The translations under genes and the position numbers were made by a program. From assembly GCF_964340395.1 (NCBI RefSeq), contig NC_135557.1:7670209-7734208 (forward strand): 64,000 nucleotides of DNA, written 5' to 3'. This DNA comes from Glandiceps talaboti. Its lineage: Eukaryota; Hemichordata; Enteropneusta; Spengelidae. Under the pieces are notes generated by a model. It did not search any database, was not told the DNA's origin, and saw only the letters and a program-made list of their open reading frames with translations. Numbering within the stretch: the stretch's first letter is position 1; each line of letters opens with the position of its first letter. This document shows, piece after piece, positions 1-49,110 of this stretch.

Positions 1-15
1 CATAACATACAATAC

Positions 16-16857
<16,842 letters not shown>

Positions 16858-17267
16858 CTGCAAACCAGTACACATATGGTAATCATGCATTGATTATGTT
16901 ACATTAATTAGTATTCATACCCAACAAATTGTACATGTTTTCCAAGTTGTCAAAACAGATTTGAGTTGTGAATTTAAGCATGTAATTCACTTTCTACGTA
17001 ACAGTGTCAGTTGATCAGACACTTTCAGAAACCAAACGCTACTTGGTCATTTTGTTTAACTATGATACTGCTAATTCAATTTTATCTCGTTCATTACCAT
17101 TGTGACAATAACAGTCATCTCTGATGATATATTTAAATCTGTCACTTAGAGCACCTTTTGTAACATTACCATTTACTTTGGCCAAACAGTTAACTTCGTA
17201 ATATTGCAACATTAAAATTACCGGGGAAACTATATAATTCACTTTTAATTGCCATTGGGATCCAACA

Positions 17268-17548
17268 TTTGATCTTACATTTTTAATGATTATATACTCT
17301 GATCTTACACCATTAGTGATTATGTACTTTGAACTTACACTTTTAGTGATTATGTACTTTGATCTTACCCTTTTAGTGAGTATATACTTTTATCTTACAC
17401 TTTTAGTTATTATGGACTTTGAACTTACACTTTAAGTTATTATGTACTTCGATCTTACACTTTTAGTGATTATGTACTTTGATCTAACACTTTTAGTGAT
17501 CATATACTTTTATCTTACACTTTTAATGACTATATACTTTGATCTTAC
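17268..17548. repeat. 30-bp minisatellite, about nine copies
   Basis: Tandem units beginning gatcttacacttttagtgat and ending tatgtacttt, with a 30-bp period and 80-95% mutual similarity. It lies between the hevein-like and MACPF genes. Just beyond it, 17756-18050 contains two direct copies of an approximately 180-bp AT-rich segment (taatgatacaat...actaatttgata). Confidence 0.9.
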
Positions 17549-19785
17549 AGTTGTCTGATGATCGCACTATGCGTGAAACTCCAAGTTACAACCAAGAAAG
17601 AGTTCCAAAACTACCAAAATTATTGTGCTCCGCCACTGTGGTATAGAGCACTGTCTTAGCAGATTGATACTCACTGAGTAATATATATGCCTAATTTGCA
17701 AAAAATAATAAATTTATGATAATTTCGGCCATTTTGGCCAATTCTTTTGAAAACAAATACTTTTTAATGATACAATAAAGTGTAAATACTAATTTGATAG
17801 TAAGCAACTTCAAGAGTTAAAAAACAACCTAATTTACATAATTTGTATAAATCGTAAATGGGTATTTGTTTGTTCTTTGTCATTTTTCAATGTACATGAA
17901 ATGCAATAGTTTGATATATATATTTTTAAAAAGTGACTTTTAATGATACAATACAATGTAAGTACTAATTTGATAATTAGCAACTTCCAAAGATAAAAAC
18001 AAGCTAATTTCCATAAAACTCAAATCGGTATTTTGTGTGATATTCGTAATTTTTCAACATACTTGAAATGCTATACTTGGATATATTCAACACTTGTTGC
18101 ATCATTTAAAAACCTGAGATGAAATGTAAAAATGAACTGAAATTTAGTATAAAGATGTGACACGGCTGTACATAATGATGTTGGGTCTCAAATCTGCATC
18201 GATGCTGTGAAGCACGTGTTCTTCACAGCGAAATGTGTACGTGGCTGACTTATCTTGTCACTTTATAAAATCGACAAAAGTTGAGTTATATTCTAATTAA
18301 AATTTCCTACTTGTTCATCCATTAGATAGAAATTTGCCTCATTGTCAAGCAGGCACTTTCTCTGAAATATACATTTTGAATTTGCTCTCTTTCCACATAT
18401 AAGCTTAATTTAATCTGATTATATAGCTACATGATCATACATCCGAAGATTGAAATATCGAACACACACATATACATATTTATAAGGGGTAAAGCATTCA
18501 GTTCTCTTACAAGTGAAGTTACCTGTCTAATAACAATTGACATGAGCACTTTCTACGGAGTATGCATGTATGGTAGATGCCATGTACAACTTTTGAGTAT
18601 ACAGAAAAGCGTATTGCTTAACACATACACTTCAAGCATACTGTTTCTTGAGTATAACAACAAAAAGCTGTATCTCCTATTATACACCTATAGAAATCAG
18701 CCATTTGTGTAAAATGGAACAGGATGTACTTATAAATGTCGGACCAGATAGAATTGAAATCATTATTAGACCTAGTAAACAACGGGGATATTTTACATGG
18801 AAGCCTAGAGACTTGATAAACACCTGCCTTAACTCTGCGTTGTCACAAGACCTTGCGTTTTGACTCCTAAATCAATGTATCACATATCCAGTCACATCCA
18901 GTCAGTAAAGTGCAACATGATGAACTAACTCAAAAGTGATAATCAATCCCATGGAAAACCACTAAGATTGTAAAGGAATACTACAAGAACTCTGTCTACC
19001 ATGTAACTCTACAAGTCCACATAGTTGCAACACATTGCACAAAACATCATATACCAAACAGTGGAATAAACGCAACTGTTCTAGCTGTTCTGGCTTTCAG
19101 CGCAGCTCGTTGACTGCATCTGTTAATTATATGAATTAAGCTACTAGTATTATTTTATGAATTGTTAATTCTTTTTATTTCAATATTTATCTTTATTCTT
19201 TATTTATTTCATACCTTTACAATAATTACTCAAATTAATTATTCAGATTTAGTGAATCAATGATCAATGTTGCCTGATACTATATATATATATTAAGGTA
19301 TGCTGCAAGTATAATTTGTCTGTAATTTATGCAAATTTCTCATAAGTTTCCTTTCCTTATTTCCAATTAACATACATTATTTCTTGTTTCATTCCTTCAA
19401 AACATTTATTAGATTTAAATGATTTAGATTTCCTGAATCAGACAAATACTGTCTGATATTAAATGTTAGTTTCAAAATGTTTTTATTCTATGTAATTCAT
19501 GCACATTATGCTAATTGCAATTATATTTTAATTGATTTATTTTATTCCCCGTGTTATTTTAGCCCATTGCTATTTTTATAACTTTAAGGTAAAGATGTAT
19601 GCAATATAAATCTCACTTATACATGCTAGTGTTGTATATATATATGTGCTGCTAGCTAGCCAAATTAACATAAATCTTTCTTTTTTTAATTTATACAAAT
19701 AAAATTAAAAAAATTTGCCAAAAAGTGGCAACCGTCAGATTCCTATTCAGGACACCCTGGAGTACACATATCAACCATATTCTCT
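17549..19785. other. Region between the two gene models, no gene seen
   Basis: 2.2 kb of AT-rich DNA. It contains the 180-bp direct duplication at 17756-18050, several TTTATT words (AATAAA on the minus strand, candidate poly(A) signals for the MACPF gene, e.g. around 19540) and no ORF with domain features. No signal-peptide exon for the downstream gene is visible here. A short stretch at 17105-17190 on minus (FKYIIRDDCYC) looks exon-like but fails to join exon 16635-16857 in phase. Confidence 0.6.
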
Positions 19786-39973
<20,188 letters not shown>

Positions 39974-39998
39974 GTTTTAACAACACACTAGTTTCCAC

Positions 39999-41700
39999 CT
40001 GTAAAAAAATGACAAAAACACCAGTTTGTTTGTTTGCTTGCATGAAGTGAGCTAAGGAAAGACCGTGAATGGACGAAGTTACATAAAATAGCAACACATT
40101 GGATAACAAAAACAACAAGGAGCAGCCCAGGTGTAGGCTCGGGTCACTTTTCTCAATCTTTGTATAGCTGGGGAAGATTTAATGTAAAACTATCAGCTGT
40201 ACTAATTATAACATAATAATAGCACACTGTCAGTAAAGACTGTTGTTGATCCTGGCTCCTGTACATGATGTCTATGCTTTGACAAGTTCTTGACACTAAT
40301 TACATTGTATGGCTTTGAATTAATGTTCTCTTATTCCTGCATACCACGACCACTCAAACACATCAGTGGTTATTTTAGCATGTTTAGGTTTGGACATAAA
40401 TCATTAGGTTGGGGGCAGTGTTTTCTAGAATTCCAGCGAGTAAAAATGGTTGCCTCCCCGAGACCTTACTTGCACAAAACTCACTGACCTCGTCTCTCCT
40501 CTATCTGTCCTTGAATATTTGTGATAACAATAACATTGCACAAACAATAGTGACCCTTCCCGTACAAATACGTGTGCACCCCAGAAATCCCAGTCCCTTT
40601 TTTCAACACCAGAGGTGACGATGGAGGAACTACCTAGTGCATATACATGGGGACATATGCTCATTTTGGGGCTGAAACTGAAGTTTGATCAGTTGCTTAT
40701 ATCTCAAAAACTTATTAATGGATGGGGCTAACACTTGGTGAAGATATTTAGATTTTGTACAAGACACATTGACACAAGTAGTCCTAGCAACCCTGGGCAT
40801 GCCCTTGGCAACTGTCAAATACCAGACATAATATAGTTGGCAAAGATAATATTATTGCCTGTGCATATAATGAATCATTCAACAAATGTATTCAAATATT
40901 TCTAGCGACAAGACGACGTCCTTAGCAATGTATGTTGTAAACATAACAACAGGGATGGGTGGGAAAATAGATAACCATTCAAATGATGGACATATACATG
41001 CCTAGTAATAAGACCAAGTCCACGGTAACAGTGAAATCATGATGTATATTGCAAAGATGACAACAGGGGTTGCTAGGCAAGCTAATAGACATACAGTACA
41101 TTTAATATACACAATCACGAGCATACAGGTCACAGCATAAGTAAAATTATGTATATGCATGTAATACACGTAAATAAAGAACACGGGTGGATACCCATAT
41201 GGATAAATATTAACACAAATCGTACAATTGTTCTACAATGCCATTGGCATAATCTTCCATTATTACATACAGCCTAAATGCTCATATGATGAAAGTTTGG
41301 GCACAGTGGGTATCGAGTGACCAAAATGACACTAGCTAGTGGATGAATACACGAGAGCTCATTACAAAGTATGATCAAAGGGTAGTGGATACTGAAAAGA
41401 CCCTGGGCTCTCGAATGTACATCACCGTCTAAACTAAATAAATGATCTGTGCAAGTATACTTCTCATGGAAACTAGATGAAGGTGAAAATAAACCAACTT
41501 CATTGACCACATAAACTGAAAATGAAAGGAATATTCTTGTGATAATAATGTGTTTAGGGTTTCAATGTTTCAATATCATTGGGTAAGCTGCACAAACAAG
41601 CTTGCCTTGTTACATCTGGAAGAAGTTTTGAGGACATTCTGAGCTATTAGTGATGATATATCCTCTAATTTCACAGAATACAAAACTGTTTTTGTGTCAG
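39999..41700. other. Upstream flank of the MACPF gene, no gene seen
   Basis: This contains the presumed noncoding first exon and promoter, not localised. No ORF shows domain features. A GTTTGTTTGCTTG tract and scattered homopolymers only. Confidence 0.45.
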
Positions 41701-41729
41701 TGTTTAATGTAGCGCCCATTCATGGCTTG

Positions 41730-43905
41730 TCGATGTAGTTTATTGTCCTCTATGTGATTGCATTCAAGTAAATGATGACGTCATAGTGTCCCGCTCTATG
41801 CGATTGCATTCAAGTAAATGATGACGTCATAGTAAATGATGGTGTCATCACGCTGTTTATCATAATTAACTTAAAATGTAACTTATATGTTAACAATAAA
41901 GTCATATACTTCCATTAAACAATTTTGTAACAAAGCAATGCGGTTATTTTTACCATCAACTGATCACAATATGTCAATGTCTAGCTTTATCGTCATTCAA
42001 CTAATAATAATAACCAGAGTTAAAACTATTTGTCTGAAAGCTTAGAGAAGTGGACGAAAATTGTCGAAATAATAAACATTCAAATATTGGTCCGTAACAT
42101 ATTCCCCTCCATTAGGAAAAGTTGCCCCTGGTAACTAATTAGGAAAGGGGGGGGGGGTATAACATGTTTTTGTGACGAATGAAAGTCATTTCTCGACAAG
42201 AGTGCAGATAAACCAAGAAATAAGATATAAACAATATGAAAATATTGAGAGCTATCAATCAGTAATTTAGTAATATATCTATAAAAATAGTTTTATGTTC
42301 GGAGTAAATAGTCAAACAATGACAATCTCGAAAACCTCTAATTGTATTCAACTAATAACAAAACTGTTAATAAAGAAAACAATTAAATATCTTGTTCTCA
42401 AATAAACAGCTCCCAAAATTAAAGCGACAAAAACACACGTATAAGTTGTTAAAATACAGACTGGGGTACAATACATAATGCAAACAAATACAGTTGTAAA
42501 TATAATAAACTATTAAATAACATATTATAACAGTCTGATTTATAACTACTATGCTAAAAATAATAAAGCCAAGTATAAAAGTTTACTAATCAAAAGTAAC
42601 TAACTGTATAATGAGTAACATAAACGTGTAAATAAACTACAATCCAAAGTAATATATTGAATAAATGGTGACTATCTTAGTACCTAGTGAGTAACAGTGA
42701 GTATGTATTCAAAAGTGTTTTGAAAAAAAATGTGAAAGCTATGTATAAGCTAATAACTAAATCATCCCTCAATATCCCTTAGTTGTAGTCAGAAACATAA
42801 TAAATGGTTATAATCGCATATCATGTTAACAATTTAAACCACTACGAGCACTTAGGAAGAGTTCAACAGACCAAGATCTAGATATGCAGTTTGCCTCCAA
42901 GTTTGAGATGGTACCTGTATCTCAACTTCCCGGGACCTTTCCTGGACTTTCTATAACTTTACTTTAAAATCAGTGTTATCATTACATGTTTTTTCTCTTA
43001 TTATTAGCCAATGAAATCATAGTGTCTTGAAGGTAAGTGGATGCAAGTAAACAATGACGCCATAGTGGCATTGGATGGAAGAAAACAATGAAGACATAGT
43101 GTCTACTATTTAACTGTATGCAAGTAAACAATGAAGACATAGTGTCTACTATTTAACTGTATGCAAGTAAACAATGAAGACATAGTGTCTCCGATGTAAC
43201 TGACATGGATGCAAGTAAACAATGAAGTCATAGTGTCATCTATGTAACTGTATGCCAGTAAACAAAGAACATATGATAAATAATTATGATAATTAACACA
43301 AAATGTGATCGTCAGCGACATTCTAAATTAATGTAAACATCAAAGCCATAGACTATTATGTGACATGTGTCCCAGGGCTTGTGTCCTCTCTCAGGTACAA
43401 TTCAGCGCCCTCAACGACGATCGCAGTTTCAACATGGGTCGTCACTGCTTATGGATGGTATAGGTCGCTAGTTATAAGTTAACATATGTATTAGCTAATA
43501 ACTTAATCACCCCATAACATATACATTAGTTGTAGTCAGAAACAATAAATGGTTATTATCGCATATCACGTTAACAATTTAAACCACTGTGAGCACTTGG
43601 GCATAGTTCACCAGACCGAGATCTAGACATGTAGTTTGCTAATTTCTCTCCAAGATTGAGATGGTACCTTTATCTCAACTTTCCCGGACCGTTCTCCGTT
43701 CTCGACTTTCTATAACGTTTACTTTAAAATCAATGTTTACATTATGTGTTTTTTATATTATTAGTCAATGAAATCATAGTGTTTTGTATATGTAACTTGA
43801 TGCTAGTAAACAATGTAGTCACAGTGTCTTACTGAATACAAGTAAACAATGAAGACATAGAATCTTCTATTTAACTATGCAAGTAAACAATGAAGTCATA
43901 GTGTC
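41730..43905. repeat. CRE-containing minisatellite and a 280-bp direct duplication
   Basis: Units of about 40-45 bp follow the pattern 'gcaagtaaacaatgaagtca tagtgtct...aactg'. They occur at 41745-41850, 43020-43265 and 43790-43907. In the first block the unit reads aatgatgacgtcatagt, so two perfect TGACGTCA cAMP-response-element palindromes are present (41776-41783, 41822-41829). A separate 280-bp segment is directly repeated at about 42780-43050 and 43530-43815. The last minisatellite unit is split by the composite transposon. Confidence 0.82.
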
Positions 43906-43907
43906 TT

Positions 43908-46900
43908 CACCTGTGTTTCGCATACGACCTTTGCGGCAACTTAGGTTGAGGAAATAATTTCGAACAATCAAACAACTCTCACTCTGTCAAAAACAACATG
44001 GCTGCCGCCGACGTAAGTGGCGGAGCGCGATCGTCATTTATAATTGCCGAAATTTGTATTTAAAACGCTATAAATTATCGATTCAACTAACTCTTTTAAT
44101 AAACCATAGTCCTATCTTACTCCGACAAGATGATAAACGCGATTCCGCCGCGCAATGTTTGACAGTACAACAAAGAACTTCGACGTGTAGGCGTCTTCAG
44201 CTGTTTACAACACAACTCAGTAAGTTAGCTTTGTGACCCTGAAATGTAATTTTGTCGTCAATTTTTGACGTGATAATCAATTTTAAAGTTATTGAAACCG
44301 ATTTAGATGTATTCCTTGTGATTTTATCATCATAGTTTGTGGTGTTATATGTCTTGAGTATTTTTTCTGTCGTTTGAGTTTTTTTTCTTGTAATGGGTGG
44401 TGTTACGTGTGTATGGACGATTTTCGTATATCGTCACTACACATTATTTTTACACGTCGACCGACATCGTCTCCAAATTTGGCGCCTCTTCCTAACATAT
44501 GGTGTCAGTGACACTCTTGTGGTTTTGATTTATGGTATGCTGAGCCAGAAGGGAAATGTCATATGAATTTCATGGAACTCGTTTTTAAAAAATGCCGTGT
44601 TTGTGCTAGGAAAGTATTCAGTACAGGCATAGAAGTACATCAACCACTTCCATGGTACAGGCTACAACTGTTTTAATATTGTTGACAAGCTTCAAGTTCA
44701 ACATTGTTTTGTCAGATGTCAGTGAAGATACACAAGATAGTCATCCAATATATGTAGATTCTGTTTATGTTGTAAGATCATTATTTCTACTTTGAAAAAA
44801 AATCACAGATAGTCAAAGTCATGGTATCATACATACTAGGGACACATATACCAGAGTGGTCAAAACACTGAGAAACGAGGAAAGCACTTATTGAAATAAA
44901 TCTTTAAAGATAGAGGAAGTACTTCAGCATCAACATCTATTAATTATTATTGTCAAAGATAAAGAAAGAACAGTGATGAAGCTGATATGTGATTTATATT
45001 TCATGTATACAAATTTAGTTGGTGAAGCTACAATGCAGTAAACTGGCATGTCCTTTCTACAAAGAAAGTACAGACTGAGCAGTTCCAATCATCTATGATG
45101 GATGTCACACATTTTGTTCTTAATGGTTTTGTAATTGACAGATTATGTCACTGTCCTGTACAATGGTGTGATGTTATCACTTGTGGTGCAGTTGTGTGTT
45201 TGTTACTGTTACTAGTATATTCACCAATCTTCTTATGTAACATAGAGGTTAGCTGTGACTGCAAGTGGAGGTTGTACTTTGACTGTACCCATGCACAATT
45301 TGAAGTATCATGAAGAGAAGAGTGAAAGTACAAGCTAATCACATGTATATTATTCAATCACTTCTTACCCTCTCAATCAACCCAGCCTTTATCACAAGTC
45401 AATATGCTGTGAGTCATTGGTAGAGCTGAGCAACAATGCATTTGTCCAGATAAAGCTGCTGAAGTCATTTTGCAGCATATGCCAGAGATGTTTTAAGATT
45501 TCAAACTATGAAGAATAGGCAACTTAGCATGTTAGGGCAAAAGTAAATAATGAAAGTGAAGTTTTATGTAACTTAAAACTAAAGGCTAGGTGAGTAATCT
45601 TTTAGTCAAAATACACCAATAAATGTTAGCAACTTCTTGATAAATCAAGCTGTATCATATTAAAAATTGTACAGTTACATTTACATATTATTTTTTGGTA
45701 AATAATAGAAAACTACATGATTCCTCATACATCCACCTCCAATGAATTCATGAAAATATGAAGAAAAAAAATTGTCCAACTTCCCATTCACACTGTTTAT
45801 GATACAAATGTGAGCTGTGCAAGTTTGAATTTAACTTTCAGTTGTTACATCATAACATAAAATATAATTTTTAGTGATAACATGTGAATGCATGCACACA
45901 ATATTTGCATGGTTGGTATATTCTTGTATGATATTGTATTTACCTCCATATTGTATTTTAAAATAGATTTTCTCATTTTTATTTATCCAGTGAACATTTC
46001 TTGAGAAATTTAGCTCTCTTTTTTATTTACAGCAATAATTATTTATTAATAAATTATATAATTATCATGGTGGATTTTCATTATTATTTGAAATTGTTTC
46101 TTTTTCTCATTTGAAGTTGTACATTGTATATTTACCAACAACACATTACAGTTAATCAAAACAGTAATCAAATGTTACCTTCTCTATATCATGAGGATGA
46201 TTTTAATACTATTTCTAATATACAAGTGCATGTATGTGTTCTCTAAAATAGAAATCAGAACAATCCACTGATTACAAATTTGACAGGACATCTTTAAAAA
46301 TATGCAATTATTCTCTTTTTTGACAGTTTTGTGGCTAGATTATCTATGACACACAAACAACTTATTAGAATTTGTTGAACATTTGTGGTTACCATGGCAA
46401 CAAAATTGGTAATATTTAAAAATAAATTGTCATTAAAAATATTAAAAATTCATAATAGTTGGATTGTTGTGCAAAATATTATGACACAAGGACTATTTCA
46501 TTAGATTTTCGTGATAAATCATAATGAATGGTTGCCATGTTCAGCTATACATTGCCAACTCATTGCATTTCCCGGAAGATATGTTTCCATGGCAACAAAA
46601 ATATTGGTGAAATTTACAAATATAAACATTAGTGTCACCTACAATATAATGGATGGGGGTTACATTGAACTTTTTTTAATCACTGTCATATACAGTCTTT
46701 CCACCAATATTCTGTCAAAATCCAGCCATAACCCTTGTTCAATATCTTGTCAAAATTGTAATCCATGGATTACCCATAATCCCTGATTTTGACCACTACA
46801 TCTATACTCACTATCAGCAAGACTAAAATATAAATATTGTTTATAGAGAAAATATTAAATAAATCACTCTGAGTTTATATAAATGTGTGAGAAATGTTTA

Positions 46901-47445
46901 AAATTAAAATTAACAAATCATATGTCAAGCAGTTGGATTTTCCATGAATGTGTTCAATATACGGCATTGCTATAGATGAAAGGTACTCTGGAAGCAACAG
47001 GTAAAGATTTTTTTCAATTGAGTCAGAGGTGGGAGAGTGGATTTTATAATTGTGCATTTTATCCTGTATAACAAAATAACTATACTCTATAACTCATTTT
47101 TGAATTTGTATATTTAATTGAATTACAACAATCAATATTTTCATATTTTTTGCATTAAAATGTGGCTCCTGGTCTATTTTTACCACCATTTTTCAATTGT
47201 TTAAACTTTTCACACTAATGAGTTAATGTCCTTAAATATTTATGGAGTAATAAAGAATGAAAAAGTATCAACAACAAAATAGAAGAAGGATATCAAGCCT
47301 TCTAGTACTCAGTTGTCACTGAAGAAAGCCAACTGTATTTCTAATTTTCGCTTTGTGAGGGCGCTTTCACTGACGCCATATTGGATTGTCAACGAGATAA
47401 TTTGTTGCTTATTTCCTCCTTAGTTGCCATTGCTAAACACAGGTG
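43908..47445. mobile_element. TIR element E, copy B (3.5 kb)
   Basis: Full-length paralogue of 33045-36276. It keeps the 310-bp segment 46845-47165 that copy A lost. As copy C also has that segment, the loss is specific to A. The first kilobase is more diverged from A than the rest, suggesting gene conversion or recombination over part of the length. Confidence 0.78.
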
Positions 47446-48090
47446 GTTGATGATGTTTATCATGAATATCATGATACATAACGTGAATATAATAACGTTT
47501 AACGGCCGATATCAGAAGTAATAGTTTGCGTTAAACATCACAAGGAGTGATTGATACGAGCATAGGTATATGATAATATCTAATATCTGATACAGTTTAC
47601 TTTTGCGAAACATTATTTCATAAATAAACAAATGGTACGTTATGTGTTTGTTGTATTTCTACAACTGTTTCATCCACATCATCTAAATTAACATGATTAT
47701 TAGAATGTGCATGATCTTGAACTGCAACTAACATAAATAAAAGAAATGACCGTTACAGCACATGATCTGTATTGTGGTTTGTATTAGTGTTTACTTCTGT
47801 TATATCAATATTTTGCATATCACCCAATCTATAATTTTGTAGTTATATCTGTAAATCTTATTATGAAGTCATTATATAACTATTATTTATATGGATACAG
47901 TATCATGATGACAATTTATGTAAATTTATTTCATGTCAATCAAAGTACTAACGGTGTAACTATTCAGGTTAATGGACCACTAATTGGGTATAAACATATC
48001 AGATTATTGCAAATGTAAATTGTATAACCCGTGGTGGAATATAAGGGATAAGAATGATCAATTAATGAAAATCATATATTGATAAGTATC

Positions 48091-48308
48091 AAAGACGTAC
48101 TGATTGTGGTTCTGGCTATAAGGCAGTATGTTGTTATAATGATAAATAAAATATAGTAAACCTGTTCATATATTCAGATGGCAAAAGTTATTTATAAATG
48201 TGTGGGAAAAAATGTGGGAAGAAGTTAAATGAAAAGAGAACTTTTCAATCGAGATATGATTATCAATAACGCTGATAAAAAAATAAATAATGCGACCAGA
48301 TGTCAGCT
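48091..48308 (+). pseudogene. Polymerase B fragment, second copy
   Basis: Matches the start of the polymerase remnant at 36931-37137, including the zinc-knuckle-like ATRCQL. It ends abruptly at the junction with partial element E (48308/48309). Non-functional. Confidence 0.7.
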
Positions 48309-49110
48309 CCTATAATATAATGGACGGGTTTACATTGAACTTTTTTTAATCACTGTCATATACAGTCTTTCCACCAATATTTTGTCAAAATCCAGCCATA
48401 ACCTTTGTTCAATATCTTGTCAAATTTGTAATCCATGGATTACCCATAATCCCTGATTTTGGCCTCTACATCTATACTCACTATCAGCAAGACTAAAATA
48501 TAAATATTGTTTATAAAGAAATTGTTAAATAAATCACTCTGAGTTTATATAAATGTGTGAGAAATGTTTCAAATTAAAATTAACAAATCATATGTCAAGC
48601 AGTTGGATTTTCCATGAATGCGTTCAATATACGGCATTGCTATAGACAAAAGGTATTCTGGAAGCAACAGGTAAAGATTTTTTCAAATGGGTCAGAGGTG
48701 GGAGAGTGGATTTTATAATTGTGCATTTTATCCTGTATAACAAAATAACTATACTTTAACTCATTTTTGTATATTTAATTGAATTACAACAAATCAATAT
48801 TTTCATATTTATTTCATTAAAATGTGGCTCCTGGTCTACTTTTACCACCATTTCTCACATTTGTTTACACTTTTCACACTGATGAGTTAATGTCCTTAAA
48901 TACTTATGGAGTAATATACAATGAAAAAGTATCAACAACAAAATAAAAGAAGGATATCAAGCCTTCTAGTACTCAGTTGTCACTGAAGAAAGCCAACTGT
49001 ATTTCTAATTTTCGATGTGTGAGGGCGCTTTGACTGACGCCATATTGGATTTGTCAAGAAGATTGTTTGTTGCTTATTTCCTCCTTAGTTGCCATTGCTA
49101 AACACAGGTG
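48309..49110. mobile_element. Partial element E, copy C
   Basis: 800 bp corresponding to the right quarter of E (46637-47445), including its right TIR and TCTT flank. It diverges from B more than A and B do from each other, so it is the older lineage or evolved independently. Confidence 0.75.

Larger units (their letters stand above)
43908..49110. mobile_element. Composite element: E copy B + polymerase fragment + partial E copy C
   Basis: Outer ends are CACCTGTG (43908) and CACAGGTG (49110). Both sides are flanked by TCTT (43904-43907 and 49111-49114). Deleting the element and one TCTT restores a complete minisatellite unit (catagtgtctttctttgtaactgg...aagtaaac), so all 5.2 kb went in together. 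Parts: complete E 43908-47445; polymerase-region cargo 47446-48308; partial E 48309-49110, matching 46637-47445 of copy B. It is not a simple genomic duplication, because copy A has different flanks. Confidence 0.75.

Noticed and set aside
17105-17190. Minus-strand exon encoding FKYIIRDDCYC
   Set aside because: Its donor phase (1) does not match the phase-0 acceptor at 16857, and joining them gives an early stop. The acceptor is weak.
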